Positions 9,532 to 18,896 are shown, numbered from the stretch's first letter. The stretch: DNA of 48,988 nt from Pseudomonadota bacterium (GCA_025356075.1 JANXUT010000015.1:1-48988), one strand, 5' to 3'. Numbers and translations: made by a program. The notes: generated by a model from the letters alone, not told the origin.

Positions 9532-10452
9532 CTAGGGCGACGGTGCCGGGTGGTGGGCGTGCCAGTGCTCGGCGATCGCCGCGCGACTGCAGAACCAGAC
9601 CGAGCCGTGCCGGCGGATGTAGTCGAGGAGCCGAGCCAGCGCCCCGAGGCGGCCGGGCCGGCCAATGATCCGCCCGTGCAGGCTCACCGTCATCATCCGC
9701 GGATGGCCATCGACGCCTTTCCGGTACAGCCAGTCGAACGCGTCCTTGCAGTAGGCGAAGAACTCATCGCCCACGCTGAAGTCGCCTCCGCGCTGGAGGC
9801 GACTGTCATTCGCATCGAAGCTGTGCGGGATCACGAGATGCGGGTGGCCGGACACACGAGTCCAGTAGGGCAGGTCGTCGTTGTAGGCGTCGCTGTCATA
9901 GAGGAAGCCGCCGAGCTCGACGGCCAACCTACGCGTGTTGGGGCTCGGCCGCCCCGTATACCACCCGCGTGGCCGTCGGCCAATGAGGCGCGTGATGATC
10001 TCGACATTGCGGAGCATGTCGGCGCGTTCGACCGCCTCCGCCACGAACTGGTAGTCGATCCAGCGCTGGCCGTGGCAGGCTACCTCGAGGCCACTGCGGA
10101 GCATCTCCGCGGCGGCCGCGGGATTTCGCTCGAGCGCCATGCCGACGGCATAGACCGTCGCCTCGATGCCGCGCTCGCGCAGCAGACTCACGATCTCGAA
10201 GAACCCGACGCGGCTGCCGTACTCGAACGTCGACTCGACGTTCAGGTTGCGTGCGTTCTCAAGTGCCTCCGCACCGACGTCGGTCAATACGGATTCCGAG
10301 TGGCTGTCGCCGTGGAGGATGCACGATTCCCCGCCCTCCTCGTAGTTGACGACGATCGACACCGCGATCTTCGCATCGTTCGGCCAGCGCGGATGCGGCG
10401 GCGCGCCGGCATAGCCGACGAGGTCGCGCGGATAGGGAGTCGAGGCTGTCAT
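9532..10452 (-). CDS. PuuE-type polysaccharide deacetylase-family protein (allantoinase-like)
   Basis: The 306-residue protein (ATG at 10452) has the NodB-like fold in the form seen in PuuE allantoinases: VSIVVNYEEGGE (32-43), a STFEYGSRVGFF segment, ATVYAVGMALERNP, CHGQRWIDYQ, GWYTGRPSPNTRRL and FDWLYRKG near the end. PuuE opens the hydantoin ring of allantoin to allantoate without a metal centre of the DHOase type. It is the last gene of the minus-strand operon, 20 bases after the epimerase. An allantoate-amidohydrolase-type gene sits two genes upstream, so a ureide or hydantoin ring-opening job fits. PuuE relatives also include deacetylases of unknown substrate, so the exact reaction is open. 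Confidence 0.8.
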   Translation of the reverse strand: MTASTPYPRDLVGYAGAPPHPRWPNDAKIAVSIVVNYEEGGESCILHGDSHSESVLTDVGAEALENARNLNVESTFEYGSRVGFFEIVSLLRERGIEATVYAVGMALERNPAAAAEMLRSGLEVACHGQRWIDYQFVAEAVERADMLRNVEIITRLIGRRPRGWYTGRPSPNTRRLAVELGGFLYDSDAYNDDLPYWTRVSGHPHLVIPHSFDANDSRLQRGGDFSVGDEFFAYCKDAFDWLYRKGVDGHPRMMTVSLHGRIIGRPGRLGALARLLDYIRRHGSVWFCSRAAIAEHWHAHHPAPSP

Positions 10453-10472
10453 ATCGGCACGTCCTTCGGGCG

Positions 10473-11507
10473 CTAAGGCGCGGCGCGGCGCTCGGCCGCG
10501 ATCCACTCGAGGTAGGCCTGCAGCGCCTCGCGCACCGGCCGTGGCGTCCAGCCGGTCTCGGCCTTGATGCGCGAGACATCGTAGGCCCCCCACATGCCGC
10601 CCGTCAGCGTCGCGTCCTGGAGGATGTCGGCGTCCTCGGGACCCGCGATCTCGGCGTGAAAGCCAGGCACCCGCTCCGCAATCCACCCGACCATGTCCGC
10701 GATCGTCGCGGTCCGGCCGGCGGCGAGGTTGTAGGCACTGTAGCGCAGCCTCGGCGCACGCAGCAGCGATGCGATGCCCGCCGCGACGTCCTCGGCGTGG
10801 ATGTAGTCACCGACCGCATCGAGCGTGTTCACGCGCACCCGCCCGACACCCTCGATGGCCATGTGGGCGAGGCGATTGGGCACGTGGCGGAAGTTCCGGC
10901 TCGCCGTCACGCGGTCCATGGTGCCGTAGACGGAGGAGGGGCGCACGGAGGCCGTCGAGAGGCCGAAGAGGTCGCCGTAGCGCTCGGTGATCAGCTCCGA
11001 GGCGAGCTTGGAAATCCCGTAGAGCCGCCGCGGCATCACATAGCCGTCCTCCGGGAGTGGTTCGCCCGGCCGGTCGGGCCCGTGGTGCTTGTAGACCGCC
11101 CCTGAGCTCACGTAGATGAAGCGCTCGAGCCCCGGCTGCGTCCGCGCCCAGTCGAGGACGGCGACCGTGCCCATCACGTTCACTTCGGTGATGCGCCCGG
11201 GGTTGTCCGCCTCCGGCTCCCGTTTCGCCTCGAGCACCGTGCCGCGGGACAGGGGCGTCACCGTCGCGCCGTGGACGATGTGCGTGACGCCGGCGCGCTC
11301 GAGCGCCGCCCGCCAGCTGTCCGGCCTCGTGACGTCCGCGACGACCACTGAGAGCCGCTCGGCCACCGGCGCGAAATAGCGCAACGCCGCCGCATCGAGC
11401 GGCGCCGAATCGAGGATCACGACCCGTGCGACGCGATCGGCATCGAGCCAATGCCGCGCCAGTACGCTCATGACGAACCCGGTCCCGCCGGTCACCAGCA
11501 ATGTCAC
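10473..11507 (-). CDS. NAD-dependent epimerase/dehydratase
   Basis: This is an extended short-chain dehydrogenase of 344 residues. A GTG at 11507 is taken as the start because it places the Rossmann motif TGGTGF (6-11) right at the N-terminus; earlier starts would overlap the upstream gene. The active site has VSSGAVY (133-139) and YGISK (Tyr163, Lys167). The family interconverts or oxidises nucleotide sugars and related polyols using bound NAD. Here it is inside a catabolic operon, 25 bases after the M20 amidohydrolase, so it more likely acts on a catabolic intermediate than in cell-surface sugar synthesis. The substrate is unknown. Confidence 0.85.
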   Translation of the reverse strand: MTLLVTGGTGFVMSVLARHWLDADRVARVVILDSAPLDAAALRYFAPVAERLSVVVADVTRPDSWRAALERAGVTHIVHGATVTPLSRGTVLEAKREPEADNPGRITEVNVMGTVAVLDWARTQPGLERFIYVSSGAVYKHHGPDRPGEPLPEDGYVMPRRLYGISKLASELITERYGDLFGLSTASVRPSSVYGTMDRVTASRNFRHVPNRLAHMAIEGVGRVRVNTLDAVGDYIHAEDVAAGIASLLRAPRLRYSAYNLAAGRTATIADMVGWIAERVPGFHAEIAGPEDADILQDATLTGGMWGAYDVSRIKAETGWTPRPVREALQAYLEWIAAERRAAP

Positions 11508-11532
11508 GTCCTGATCTCGACTCGGCGCGTGG

Positions 11533-12786
11533 TCACAGCGGGAAGTCCACGAGGAGGTCGAGGAGCGCATCGGTGCCGACCGCGAAGTCATCGAGCTCCA
11601 TCGCCTCGTCCGGGTTGTGGCTGCCGAAGTCGTTGCGCACGAAGATCATCGCGGTCGGGATGCCGACCTTCGCGAACACGGCCGCATCGTGACCGGCGCC
11701 GCTTGGCATCTCGAACGGCGCTTCAAGAAGGTCCATGAGCCGCCGGCGCAGCCGTGCATCCATGACGGCGGGAGGCGAGTCGCTCGTCGCTCCGAGATCG
11801 AACTCGACGCGGTAGTCGGCACCGATCCGCGCGGCCGCCTGCCGCGCCTCCGACGCGAGGAGCTCCATCGTCGCATCGGAGACGCTGCGCAGGTCGATGA
11901 CGAAACGCGTCTCGCCGGCGATCTTGCTCGGCCCGTGCATCGCGGGGTCGGTGTAGAGCTCACCTGCCGTGAACACGAGGTCGGCCCCCGCTTCCTCCTG
12001 CCGCTGCCAGAGGGTCTCCAGGTGATGGAGTAGCGCGACCGTCGCCGCGACGGCGTCTCGACGGTAGGGGCGGTTGACTGCGCCGGAGTGGGCGTACTGG
12101 CCGAGGCAGCGGGCGTTCCGGAACCGTTTGCAGCCACGGATCGCGGTCACGACGGCGACCGGGAGCCCGCGCGCCGTGAGCGTCGGCCCCTGCTCGATGT
12201 GAAGCTCGAGATAGGCACGAATCCGCGTCGGGTCGAGCAAGCGGCGCCGCTCGCGGATCGCTCCCGGGTCGAAGCCGCGCTCGATCAGCGTTGCCTCGAG
12301 GCTGACGCCGTTGTCCGATCGGGTGATCGCGAGGCAGGCGGGGTCGAGGAGCCCGAAGGCCCCGCCACTGCCGAGGTAGGCGATGTCGAACCAGGCCGAC
12401 TCCTCGGCGCGGATACCCATCACGGTGATGTCGCAGGGGAGCTGGGCACCCGTCGCCTTGAGGCCGGCCACCACCGCGAGGCCGGCTACCACGCCCGCCG
12501 CGCCGTCGTAGTTCCCGCCCTGCGGCACGCTGTCGAGGTGGGAGCCGATGATGATGCGCTTCGCGTCCCGATCGGACCCCGGCAGCGTCATCATGAGGTT
12601 CCCGATCGCATCGACCGAGGTCTCAAGCCCGATGCGTTCGGCGGCGCCCCGCACGATGTCGTGGGCGGCCTGCTCACCCGCGCCGTAGCTGTCGCGGACG
12701 ATGCCGCGACCCTGGCGGGTCGCCCGTCCGAGACTCTCGAACAACGTCGCGGCGAGATCGAGATCGACTTCTGCGTTGGTGGACAT
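11533..12786 (-). CDS. M20-family allantoate amidohydrolase / N-carbamoyl-amino-acid hydrolase
   Basis: The 417-residue protein is a two-metal amidohydrolase of the AllC/HyuC group. It shows GSHLDSVPQGGNYDG (His83, Asp94), the glutamate pair EES (128-130), ELHIEQGP (His196), the dimerisation-lid motif YAHSGAV, SGAGHDA, and a last metal His at about 390 (FGSHNPDEA). Members hydrolyse allantoate to ureidoglycine, or N-carbamoyl-L-amino acids to amino acids, with release of ammonia and CO2. It lies 11 bases behind the SDR gene and in the same operon as a PuuE-like enzyme, which favours a ureide-type substrate. Allantoate and N-carbamoyl specificity cannot be told apart by eye. Confidence 0.88.
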   Translation of the reverse strand: MSTNAEVDLDLAATLFESLGRATRQGRGIVRDSYGAGEQAAHDIVRGAAERIGLETSVDAIGNLMMTLPGSDRDAKRIIIGSHLDSVPQGGNYDGAAGVVAGLAVVAGLKATGAQLPCDITVMGIRAEESAWFDIAYLGSGGAFGLLDPACLAITRSDNGVSLEATLIERGFDPGAIRERRRLLDPTRIRAYLELHIEQGPTLTARGLPVAVVTAIRGCKRFRNARCLGQYAHSGAVNRPYRRDAVAATVALLHHLETLWQRQEEAGADLVFTAGELYTDPAMHGPSKIAGETRFVIDLRSVSDATMELLASEARQAAARIGADYRVEFDLGATSDSPPAVMDARLRRRLMDLLEAPFEMPSGAGHDAAVFAKVGIPTAMIFVRNDFGSHNPDEAMELDDFAVGTDALLDLLVDFPL

Positions 12787-12797
12787 CGGGTTGCTCC

Positions 12798-13574
12798 TCA
12801 GGCCGCGAGCCAGCCCCCGTCCACCACGAGGTTCGCCCCGGTGATGAAGGTTGCCCGGTCGCTCGCGAGGAACACGGCGGCATTGGCGATGTCCTCGGGT
12901 CGTCCGAGCCGCGGCCAGGGCGTGCGCTGCCGCGCGAGCTCGAGGTTCTTAGGATCCATCGCGAGCCCGGGCTTGCCGGTCACGATCTTCCCCGGGGAGA
13001 TGCAATTGCACACGATGAGGTCCTTGGCATAGTCGACCGCAACCTGCTTCGTGAGGTAGATGGCTCCTGCCTTGCTCACCCCGTAGGGCGAGTCGCGCCG
13101 AGCTGCCACGATACCGTGCTGGGAGCCCAAGTTGACGACCCGCCCGCGAGCCTCCGCGACGGGCTCCTGGGTGATCATCTGCTGTATCGCGCGCTTGCAG
13201 CCGTGGAACATGCCCGTCAGGTTGACGGCCATCACGTGCTCCCATTGCTCGGTCTGCGTATCAAGGAGCGCCGTGCCGGAATAAGTCGCCGCGTTGTTGA
13301 CCATGATGTCGAGCCGACCGCGACGGGCAACGGTTCGCGCGATTGCGCCGTCGATGTCGTCCCAGCGACTGACGTCGACGGCCTCGAAGACCGCCTCGCC
13401 GCCGGCGCGCCGGATGAGCTCGACGGTCGGTTCGCCGCCCTCGATGGCGTCCACCGTGACATCCGCGACGACGACGAAGGCGCCCTCGACCGCGAAGCGG
13501 GTCGCGATAGCGCGGCCGATCCCGGAGCTTGCGCCGGTGATCACGGCGGTCTTTCCGGCGAGGACGTTCGACAT
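12798..13574 (-). CDS. Classical short-chain dehydrogenase/reductase
   Basis: This is a 258-residue SDR with TGASSGIG (13-20), NNAA (93-96) and the catalytic set Ser151, Tyr164, Lys168 (YGVSK), ending in the usual VDGGW. Asp38 after the second strand (VVVADV) favours NAD(H). It oxidises or reduces an alcohol or ketone. It sits between the SMP-30 gene (27 bases upstream) and the M20 hydrolase (11 bases downstream), so it very probably acts in the same pathway. An SDR followed by a lactonase-like protein often oxidises a cyclic sugar to a lactone that is then opened; whether that applies here is inference. Confidence 0.9.
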   Translation of the reverse strand: MSNVLAGKTAVITGASSGIGRAIATRFAVEGAFVVVADVTVDAIEGGEPTVELIRRAGGEAVFEAVDVSRWDDIDGAIARTVARRGRLDIMVNNAATYSGTALLDTQTEQWEHVMAVNLTGMFHGCKRAIQQMITQEPVAEARGRVVNLGSQHGIVAARRDSPYGVSKAGAIYLTKQVAVDYAKDLIVCNCISPGKIVTGKPGLAMDPKNLELARQRTPWPRLGRPEDIANAAVFLASDRATFITGANLVVDGGWLAA

Positions 13575-13601
13575 CGGCGCGAGGCTCCGGACGGTCTGCC
13601 G

Positions 13602-14507
13602 TCAGTCGTTGGGAATGGAGTAGAGCTTGCCCTGGTAGGGTGGCTTGTCGATCTCATCGAGCGCCGTCACGTAGAGCGTCTTCTCGTCGGGGCTGAAGGC
13701 AAGATTCGGGACGCCGGGCGAGGGGAGCGTCAACTTCCGCAGCAGCTTACCCTCGGCGTTGACGACGAATAGGGTACCGGCGAGCGGTGCGTGGATATCG
13801 TGCGGATTCTGGCCGATGTAGATCTGGCCCTTCGAATCGATCTTGACGCCATCCGGATAGAGATGCGCGGGATTCTGCGTCAGGTCGTCGAGGTTCACGA
13901 ACACGCGCCGGCCCGAGAGCCGGCTGCCCGGACCTATCTTGAACTCAAGCAGCCGGTGCCCCTCGGTCTCGACGACGTAGAGGATCTTGCCGTCCTTCGA
14001 GACCGCGACGCCGTTGGCGCTGTGGACGTCGCTCGCCTCGAGCGAAATCGTCCCGTCCGGGGCCAGGTAGTACACCTTGCCGTTGATGACGGGGCCGGGG
14101 TCCCCGGACGCCGTGAAGTACATCCCGCCATGGGTGTCGGGCGCGAAATCATTCGGACCCAGGAACGGATGGCCGTCCTTGTCGTGCGTATACGGTGGAA
14201 GCGTCTTGCCATCGGCCGCAATGCGGCCAATCGTGTTGTTGTCGTAGCAGGTTGTCAGGAATTCACCGCGCGCCGTGACGATGACGGCCGACGGTCCGCA
14301 GCCTTTCTGCGACCAGAAGATCGAGTTCGCCTTGCCGTCCCAGACCGTCACGGAATTGCGGTCGTATTCCACGTAGTAGAGCTTGCCGTGGTACCAGATG
14401 GGCCCCTCGGGGAAGTGCACGTCGGGGTTCAGGACCTTGACCCCGTCGGCATGCGCCTGGAATGCGATGCCGAGCGCGGCGATCAGGCCGATCAGATGCT
14501 GCTTCAC
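13602..14507 (-). CDS. Secreted SMP-30/gluconolactonase-like protein
   Basis: The GTG at 14507 has a GGGAGG ribosome site at 14515-14520 and opens a clean signal peptide (KQHLIGLIAALGIAFQAHA), so the mature 280-residue protein is periplasmic. The rest is a six-bladed propeller of the SMP-30/gluconolactonase family: FPEGPIWYHGKLYYV, LGPNDFAPDTHGGMYF, SANGVAVSKDGK and YPDGVKIDSKGQIYIG, with Glu, Asn, Asn and Asp in the calcium-site positions. Family members open lactones or hydrolyse esters. In the operon it lies between the MFS transporter and the SDR. A longer open frame extends upstream but overlaps the transporter gene antiphase and is not real. Confidence 0.88.
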   Translation of the reverse strand: MKQHLIGLIAALGIAFQAHADGVKVLNPDVHFPEGPIWYHGKLYYVEYDRNSVTVWDGKANSIFWSQKGCGPSAVIVTARGEFLTTCYDNNTIGRIAADGKTLPPYTHDKDGHPFLGPNDFAPDTHGGMYFTASGDPGPVINGKVYYLAPDGTISLEASDVHSANGVAVSKDGKILYVVETEGHRLLEFKIGPGSRLSGRRVFVNLDDLTQNPAHLYPDGVKIDSKGQIYIGQNPHDIHAPLAGTLFVVNAEGKLLRKLTLPSPGVPNLAFSPDEKTLYVTALDEIDKPPYQGKLYSIPND

Positions 14508-14554
14508 TTGAGGTCCTCCCCGCGTTCCCGCCTGCCGAAATGCCCCGTCCGCGG

Positions 14555-15865
14555 CTACGCCGTCTTGTAGCCTATCGCGCGCTCCTGATCCTCCACCACG
14601 GTCCTGGCCGCCGCGAAGAAATGCCAGGTCGCCCAGAACCCCGTCGGCGCGAGCACGAGGAGCGCGATGCGCAGTGACGCCGCATCGGCGCCTTGCACTC
14701 CCGCGATCCAGTCGCTCAGGAACCCGACCGCCTGCGGTGCGACGACGAGGTTGAAGAGGTTGCCGACGAGGACCGACCAGGCCGTGAAGATCGAGCGCAT
14801 GTTGCTGGGTGCCAAGTTCAGCACCAGCGCCATGCACGGCCCTATGAAGAAGTAGATGGCCGGAATGTACATCCAGAACATCAGCTTCGTCAGCCACAGG
14901 GAGTGGGTCCAGTAGGCAATGAACGAGGGTATCGTCGCGAATCCAATCACGATTGCGAGGGTCCAGAGGACGCGGCGCGGACTCACCATGAAGGGGCGGG
15001 CCATGAACCAGGCGGCGCCCGCGGTTGCGAGGATGCCGCCGACGAGGTGAACGTGCCCGGTGACGGCGCCTGCCTCCGCCACGTTGAGGCTGTAGGTACG
15101 CATCAGGAACGTCGGGGTCCACCACACGAGGCCCCAGCCCCAGAGGCAGCACACGCCGCTCGCCATGATCACGTGGAATGCGGCCTTCTGCCTGAGGAGG
15201 AACCGGGTCGACTCGAGGAACGAGGGCTTGCCTTCGCCGCCAACCGCATCGAGCCGGCCGCGCTTAGGCTCCCGTACCGTCAGGTAGACCAGCGCGCCAA
15301 GCACGAGCCCCGGGATGCCGAGCGCATAGAACGCCGCACGCCAGCCGTATTCCTGGGCGACGGCTCCCGCCCAGTCGGCGCCGAGCCACGCGCCGATCGG
15401 CGCGCCGAGCGCAAAGACCGACATCGCCATCGGCCGCCGGACGGCCGGGAAGTAGTCGGATACGATCGAGTTCGACGCCGGAGTTGCGCCGGCCTCGCCG
15501 ATGCCGACGCCGATGCGCGGGAACATGAACTGCAGGTAGGTCTGCGACATCCCGCACAGCACCGTGAATCCGGACCAGACCACGAGCGAGGCCGCGACGA
15601 TGTTGCGGCGATTGGACCGGTCGGCAAGCCAGGCGATCGGCATGCCGAAGGCGACGTAGAAGAGCGCGAGCGGCACGCCTGTCAGGAACGCCGCCCCGCC
15701 GTCGCTCAAGTGGAGCTCGAGCCTCAGCGGCTCGAGGACCGTCGTCACGACGTAGCGGGCGCCGATATTGACGGCATAGACGAGGCACATGACGATCAGC
15801 ACGTACCAGCGTTCGAACGCCGAGGGCGGCTCGGAGCTTGGGACGGGGATGGCGGTGGCGTTCAA
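14555..15865 (-). CDS. MFS transporter, Spinster-like
   Basis: This is a 436-residue protein with about 12 hydrophobic helices, the motif-A loop LADRSNRRN between helices 2 and 3, and GIGEAGATPASNSIVSDYFP in helix 4-5, the hallmark of the Spinster-like major facilitator group. It begins with TTG at 15865, preceded by a GAGGGG ribosome site. Transporters of this group move organic acids, sphingoid-like or aromatic compounds; those next to TonB receptors usually carry the receptor's cargo across the inner membrane. It follows the TonB receptor gene after 148 bases that contain a strong hairpin, and precedes the SMP-30 gene by 47 bases. The substrate is unknown. Confidence 0.9.
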   Translation of the reverse strand: MNATAIPVPSSEPPSAFERWYVLIVMCLVYAVNIGARYVVTTVLEPLRLELHLSDGGAAFLTGVPLALFYVAFGMPIAWLADRSNRRNIVAASLVVWSGFTVLCGMSQTYLQFMFPRIGVGIGEAGATPASNSIVSDYFPAVRRPMAMSVFALGAPIGAWLGADWAGAVAQEYGWRAAFYALGIPGLVLGALVYLTVREPKRGRLDAVGGEGKPSFLESTRFLLRQKAAFHVIMASGVCCLWGWGLVWWTPTFLMRTYSLNVAEAGAVTGHVHLVGGILATAGAAWFMARPFMVSPRRVLWTLAIVIGFATIPSFIAYWTHSLWLTKLMFWMYIPAIYFFIGPCMALVLNLAPSNMRSIFTAWSVLVGNLFNLVVAPQAVGFLSDWIAGVQGADAASLRIALLVLAPTGFWATWHFFAAARTVVEDQERAIGYKTA

Positions 15866-15959
15866 TGTGTGCCCCTCGGGGTGTCAATAGTCATGTCGCG
15901 GACCCCCGGGGCAGGGGGCAACAGGGCGCGCATCGGGCGCCCGCATCCACGCGCCCGGC

Positions 15960-16003
15960 CCCGAGGCCCGCGACTTCGCGTACGGCGAATCGCGGGCCTC
16001 GGG
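15960..16003 (-). terminator. 14-bp perfect hairpin after the TonB receptor stop
   Basis: Arms 15960-15973 (CCCGAGGCCCGCGA) and 15990-16003 are exact complements, and an inner TTCGC/GCGAA pairing lengthens the stem. It lies 11 bases after the receptor's stop codon, read on the minus strand. No T-run follows, so it is not a textbook intrinsic terminator. It may cause partial termination or protect the upstream mRNA, leaving the downstream enzymes at a lower level than the receptor. Confidence 0.6.
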
Positions 16004-16013
16004 CGGGTTCCAT

Positions 16014-18617
16014 TCAGAACTTGAACCCGAGCCGCATGCCGATGACGCGCGGCCGGGTGATCGTCTCGGCCGGCACGAACTGCGTGGTCGAGGTGAAGAC
16101 GCTCGCGTTCTCGTTGGTCAGGTTCTCGGCGAAGAGCTGCGCGCTCCACGCGTCCTTCGCGACCCCGATCGAGGCATCGTACTGCGAGTAGGCGGGGTTC
16201 TCGAACCTGAGCAACGTGGTGCTTACGGCCGACCCTGCGGAGAGCGTCGGGTTGTTGCCCGATTGCGTAAACGAGTGGCCGGTGTGAGTCGCGCCAACCT
16301 GCGCGAAGGCGTTGTACGAGTTCGTCGTCCACTCGTAGCGCAGGCGGATGTTGAACTGGACGGGAGGCGAATTGGCGCTCGGCGTGCCAAGCGGGCCGTA
16401 CGGGTTCTGGACGCCGAGGATGGGCTGCCCAATCTCGTTCGGCGGAAGGGACGGGCTGTTGGCGATCAGGTACGGCGAGTTCGTCTGCTTGCTGCTGTTC
16501 CAGGACGCGCCGCCCTGGGCGGTCAGGCCCTGTGTGAGCACCGCGATTACCGTGGTCTCGATGCCGCGCACCTGGTAGCTCGGCCCGTTCGTGCCAAAGC
16601 CCACGTTGCCGAGCACGCCCGGGTCGAACAGGTTGACCTGCACGTTCTTCCAGTTTTCCTCGTAGATCGCGCCGTTCCACTGCAGCCGGTGATTCAAGAA
16701 CTCGGTCTTCCAGCCAAGCTCGCTGTTGGTTAGGTCGTCCGAGGTGAACGCGTGCGGCGAGCAATAATTGGTAGGCGTCCCCGGCGGACCAACGGAGTAG
16801 CAGGCGTTGGAGCGGTTGAACCCGCCGGGACGGAACCCCTGCGACCAGGTGTAGTAGAGGAGCGCATCGGTCGAAACGTGCCAGGTGAGGTTCGCCCGGC
16901 TCTTGAAGCCCTTGTAGGTCGTCTTCAGGTTCTCGGAGTCGATGGACGTCGCGGAGGCGAGGCAGGGCGCAAGGCCCGCCTCGTAGCAGCCGAAGCTGCC
17001 AGTGACCGCGCCCACTTCCGTATTGTCAAAGTGGTAGTAGCGCGTCCCCGCCGTGATCGTCAGCACCTTCGGGATGATGTCGAAATCAAGCGACGTGAAG
17101 AACGCCAGCTGCTTGTAGCCGCGGTGCACGTCATTGAAGAAGGCGATGTTGTCGTTGCGCGTGCCCGTGTCCGAGGCGGATGCGCCCGCCGCGACACCGG
17201 GGTCCGTCAGGCAGCCGACCGTCACCGTCGCCGTGCAGGCCGGCAACGTCTTGTAGAGCCAGTTGAGCTGGTCCTCGATCTTGAGCTGCTCCCAGAACGC
17301 GCCCAGGATGCCGCGGAAGCGCCAGTCGTCCGGCGTGCTGAGCCTGAACTCGTGGCTGAAGTGCGTGTTGTGCTCCCGCTCGTTCCACGTCGCGCTCGGC
17401 GAATAGCAGGTCGCCACGAGGCCGTTCAAGGGCTCCGCGCCGTGGCACTGGTAGTAGTCCGCGTACACGCCGCGCGAGTAGTTCGTGTAGTCCTGGACCT
17501 GGCTGACGTTCCTGACGAGGTAGGCGCCGGTGTAGACCGCCTTCAGCTCGCCGAACTTCCCGTTGATCGTCCAGGCCGTGTTGCTGAACTTGTCCTTGTT
17601 GTAGGAGTCGTTGAAGAGCGTCACCGACTGCTTCGGCAGCACCTCGCCGTCGGAGCCGTGCGGCATCTGGTAGAAGACGCCGTCGGCGTTGATTGTCTGG
17701 TAGCTCTGGGTGAGGAGCGCGTTCCAGTCGGAACTGATGTCCCAGAGCGCCGAGGCCCTGAATCCCTGGTACGTGACCGGGTTGATCGCGTTCTTAGCGA
17801 TCGCGTAGTTGTTGATCGCCGCGGCGCCCGGTGGCACCTGGCAGGGCGTCGTGTCGGGCGAGCAGCCGTCGGGGTAGTGCGGGTAGCCGATGCCAAGGTC
17901 GGTCGACTTGCGCGTGAACTTCGCCGGTACGTTGTTGATGTAGCCGCCGCGGTGGTCATTGTAGATGACCCCGCGCACGGCGAGCGTATCGGTGATGAGC
18001 GGAAGGTTCAGCACCGCGGTCACGTTCGAATTGGAGTCGCCGCCGGCTGTCGTCCCGTAGCCCGCCGTCACGTTTCCTTCGGTCACGTTGATCTTGGGCT
18101 TGTTCGTGATGTAGCGGACCACGCCCGCTTGGGCGCCCGCGCCGAAGAGCGTCCCCTGCGGGCCCTCGAGGACTTCTACCCGCTCGAGGTCCGCCGCGTA
18201 CACGTCGAGGTTGCGGCCGGGCAGCTGGCCCGACTGGTCGTCGAGGTAGATCGCGACGTTCGGGAACCCGCTGATCGAGCCACCCGACTGCGTGCCGTCG
18301 CTGCCGACGCTCAAGCCTCGCATGAACACCTGCGCCTGGCCGGGACCTGAGGACGGGGACGTGACGTTCGGAAGATACTTGATGATCTCATCGAACGTCG
18401 TCACGTTGAGTTGCCCCAGCGTCTCGCCGGTGAGTGCTTGGATCGTGATCGGCACGTTTTGGATGTTCTCACTGCGACGCTGCGCGGTGACGATGACTTC
18501 CTGGATCTGGTCGTTGGCGGAGGGCGCATCGGCCGCGCTCGCCGCGGCCGCATAACCCAATGCGCCACCGCCCAGCACCGCGGCAATCGCGTGAGACAAC
18601 GTCGAGCGTGGATGCAT
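16014..18617 (-). CDS. TonB-dependent outer-membrane receptor
   Basis: The 867-residue receptor has a signal peptide ending ASAADA, a TonB box QEVIVTAQRRS (about 38-48), a plug domain (FMRGLSVGSDG, VEVLEGPQGTLFGAGAQAGV, RYITNKP) and a beta barrel ending in Phe (RLGFKF). Several Cys pairs in extracellular-loop positions (GCSPDTTPC, CTATVTVGC) could form disulfides. It belongs to the large organic-substrate receptor class and not to the siderophore class. It is the first gene of the minus-strand catabolic operon, so it probably brings in the operon's substrate. The upstream region is shared with a divergent dehydrogenase gene. Confidence 0.95.
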   Translation of the reverse strand: MHPRSTLSHAIAAVLGGGALGYAAAASAADAPSANDQIQEVIVTAQRRSENIQNVPITIQALTGETLGQLNVTTFDEIIKYLPNVTSPSSGPGQAQVFMRGLSVGSDGTQSGGSISGFPNVAIYLDDQSGQLPGRNLDVYAADLERVEVLEGPQGTLFGAGAQAGVVRYITNKPKINVTEGNVTAGYGTTAGGDSNSNVTAVLNLPLITDTLAVRGVIYNDHRGGYINNVPAKFTRKSTDLGIGYPHYPDGCSPDTTPCQVPPGAAAINNYAIAKNAINPVTYQGFRASALWDISSDWNALLTQSYQTINADGVFYQMPHGSDGEVLPKQSVTLFNDSYNKDKFSNTAWTINGKFGELKAVYTGAYLVRNVSQVQDYTNYSRGVYADYYQCHGAEPLNGLVATCYSPSATWNEREHNTHFSHEFRLSTPDDWRFRGILGAFWEQLKIEDQLNWLYKTLPACTATVTVGCLTDPGVAAGASASDTGTRNDNIAFFNDVHRGYKQLAFFTSLDFDIIPKVLTITAGTRYYHFDNTEVGAVTGSFGCYEAGLAPCLASATSIDSENLKTTYKGFKSRANLTWHVSTDALLYYTWSQGFRPGGFNRSNACYSVGPPGTPTNYCSPHAFTSDDLTNSELGWKTEFLNHRLQWNGAIYEENWKNVQVNLFDPGVLGNVGFGTNGPSYQVRGIETTVIAVLTQGLTAQGGASWNSSKQTNSPYLIANSPSLPPNEIGQPILGVQNPYGPLGTPSANSPPVQFNIRLRYEWTTNSYNAFAQVGATHTGHSFTQSGNNPTLSAGSAVSTTLLRFENPAYSQYDASIGVAKDAWSAQLFAENLTNENASVFTSTTQFVPAETITRPRVIGMRLGFKF

Positions 18618-18772
18618 GGTGTATCCCGTCCTATTGGTTGAAGGAATTCAAATCGACAGATTCTTGCGTTGCCGGTCGATGCATCGAGTGAGGCTCGCCG
18701 GTGGCGATGTCCTCACGCTCGATCGTGCCCCTGTCCCCGTCGGTCCCGCCGCTCGACCTCATGTCCCGCGCC

Positions 18773-18791
18773 CGAGTCGTACGACGACTCG
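18773..18791. promoter_or_regulatory. Inverted repeat CGAGTCG-N5-CGACTCG between divergent genes
   Basis: Seven-base perfect arms at 18773-18779 and 18785-18791 lie in the 279-bp space between the TonB receptor (minus, starts 18617) and the D-2-hydroxyacid dehydrogenase (plus, starts 18897). The position and symmetry suit a dimeric repressor or activator that controls both directions. No regulator gene is adjacent, so the cognate protein is unknown. Confidence 0.4.
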
Positions 18792-18896
18792 CCGAGCGGC
18801 AGGAACAAAGGCCGGCAGCGCTTGATTCGTGACGATAAGATAACAGCACGGTGCAGCTCATCGCCATGAGCGCCGGAATACGGGGCGACACTTTTC

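Noticed and set aside
15862-15894. Ten-codon leader peptide overlapping the MFS transporter start
   Set aside because: The short frame seems to be chance; the TTG start has its own ribosome site, and no regulatory codon pattern is visible.
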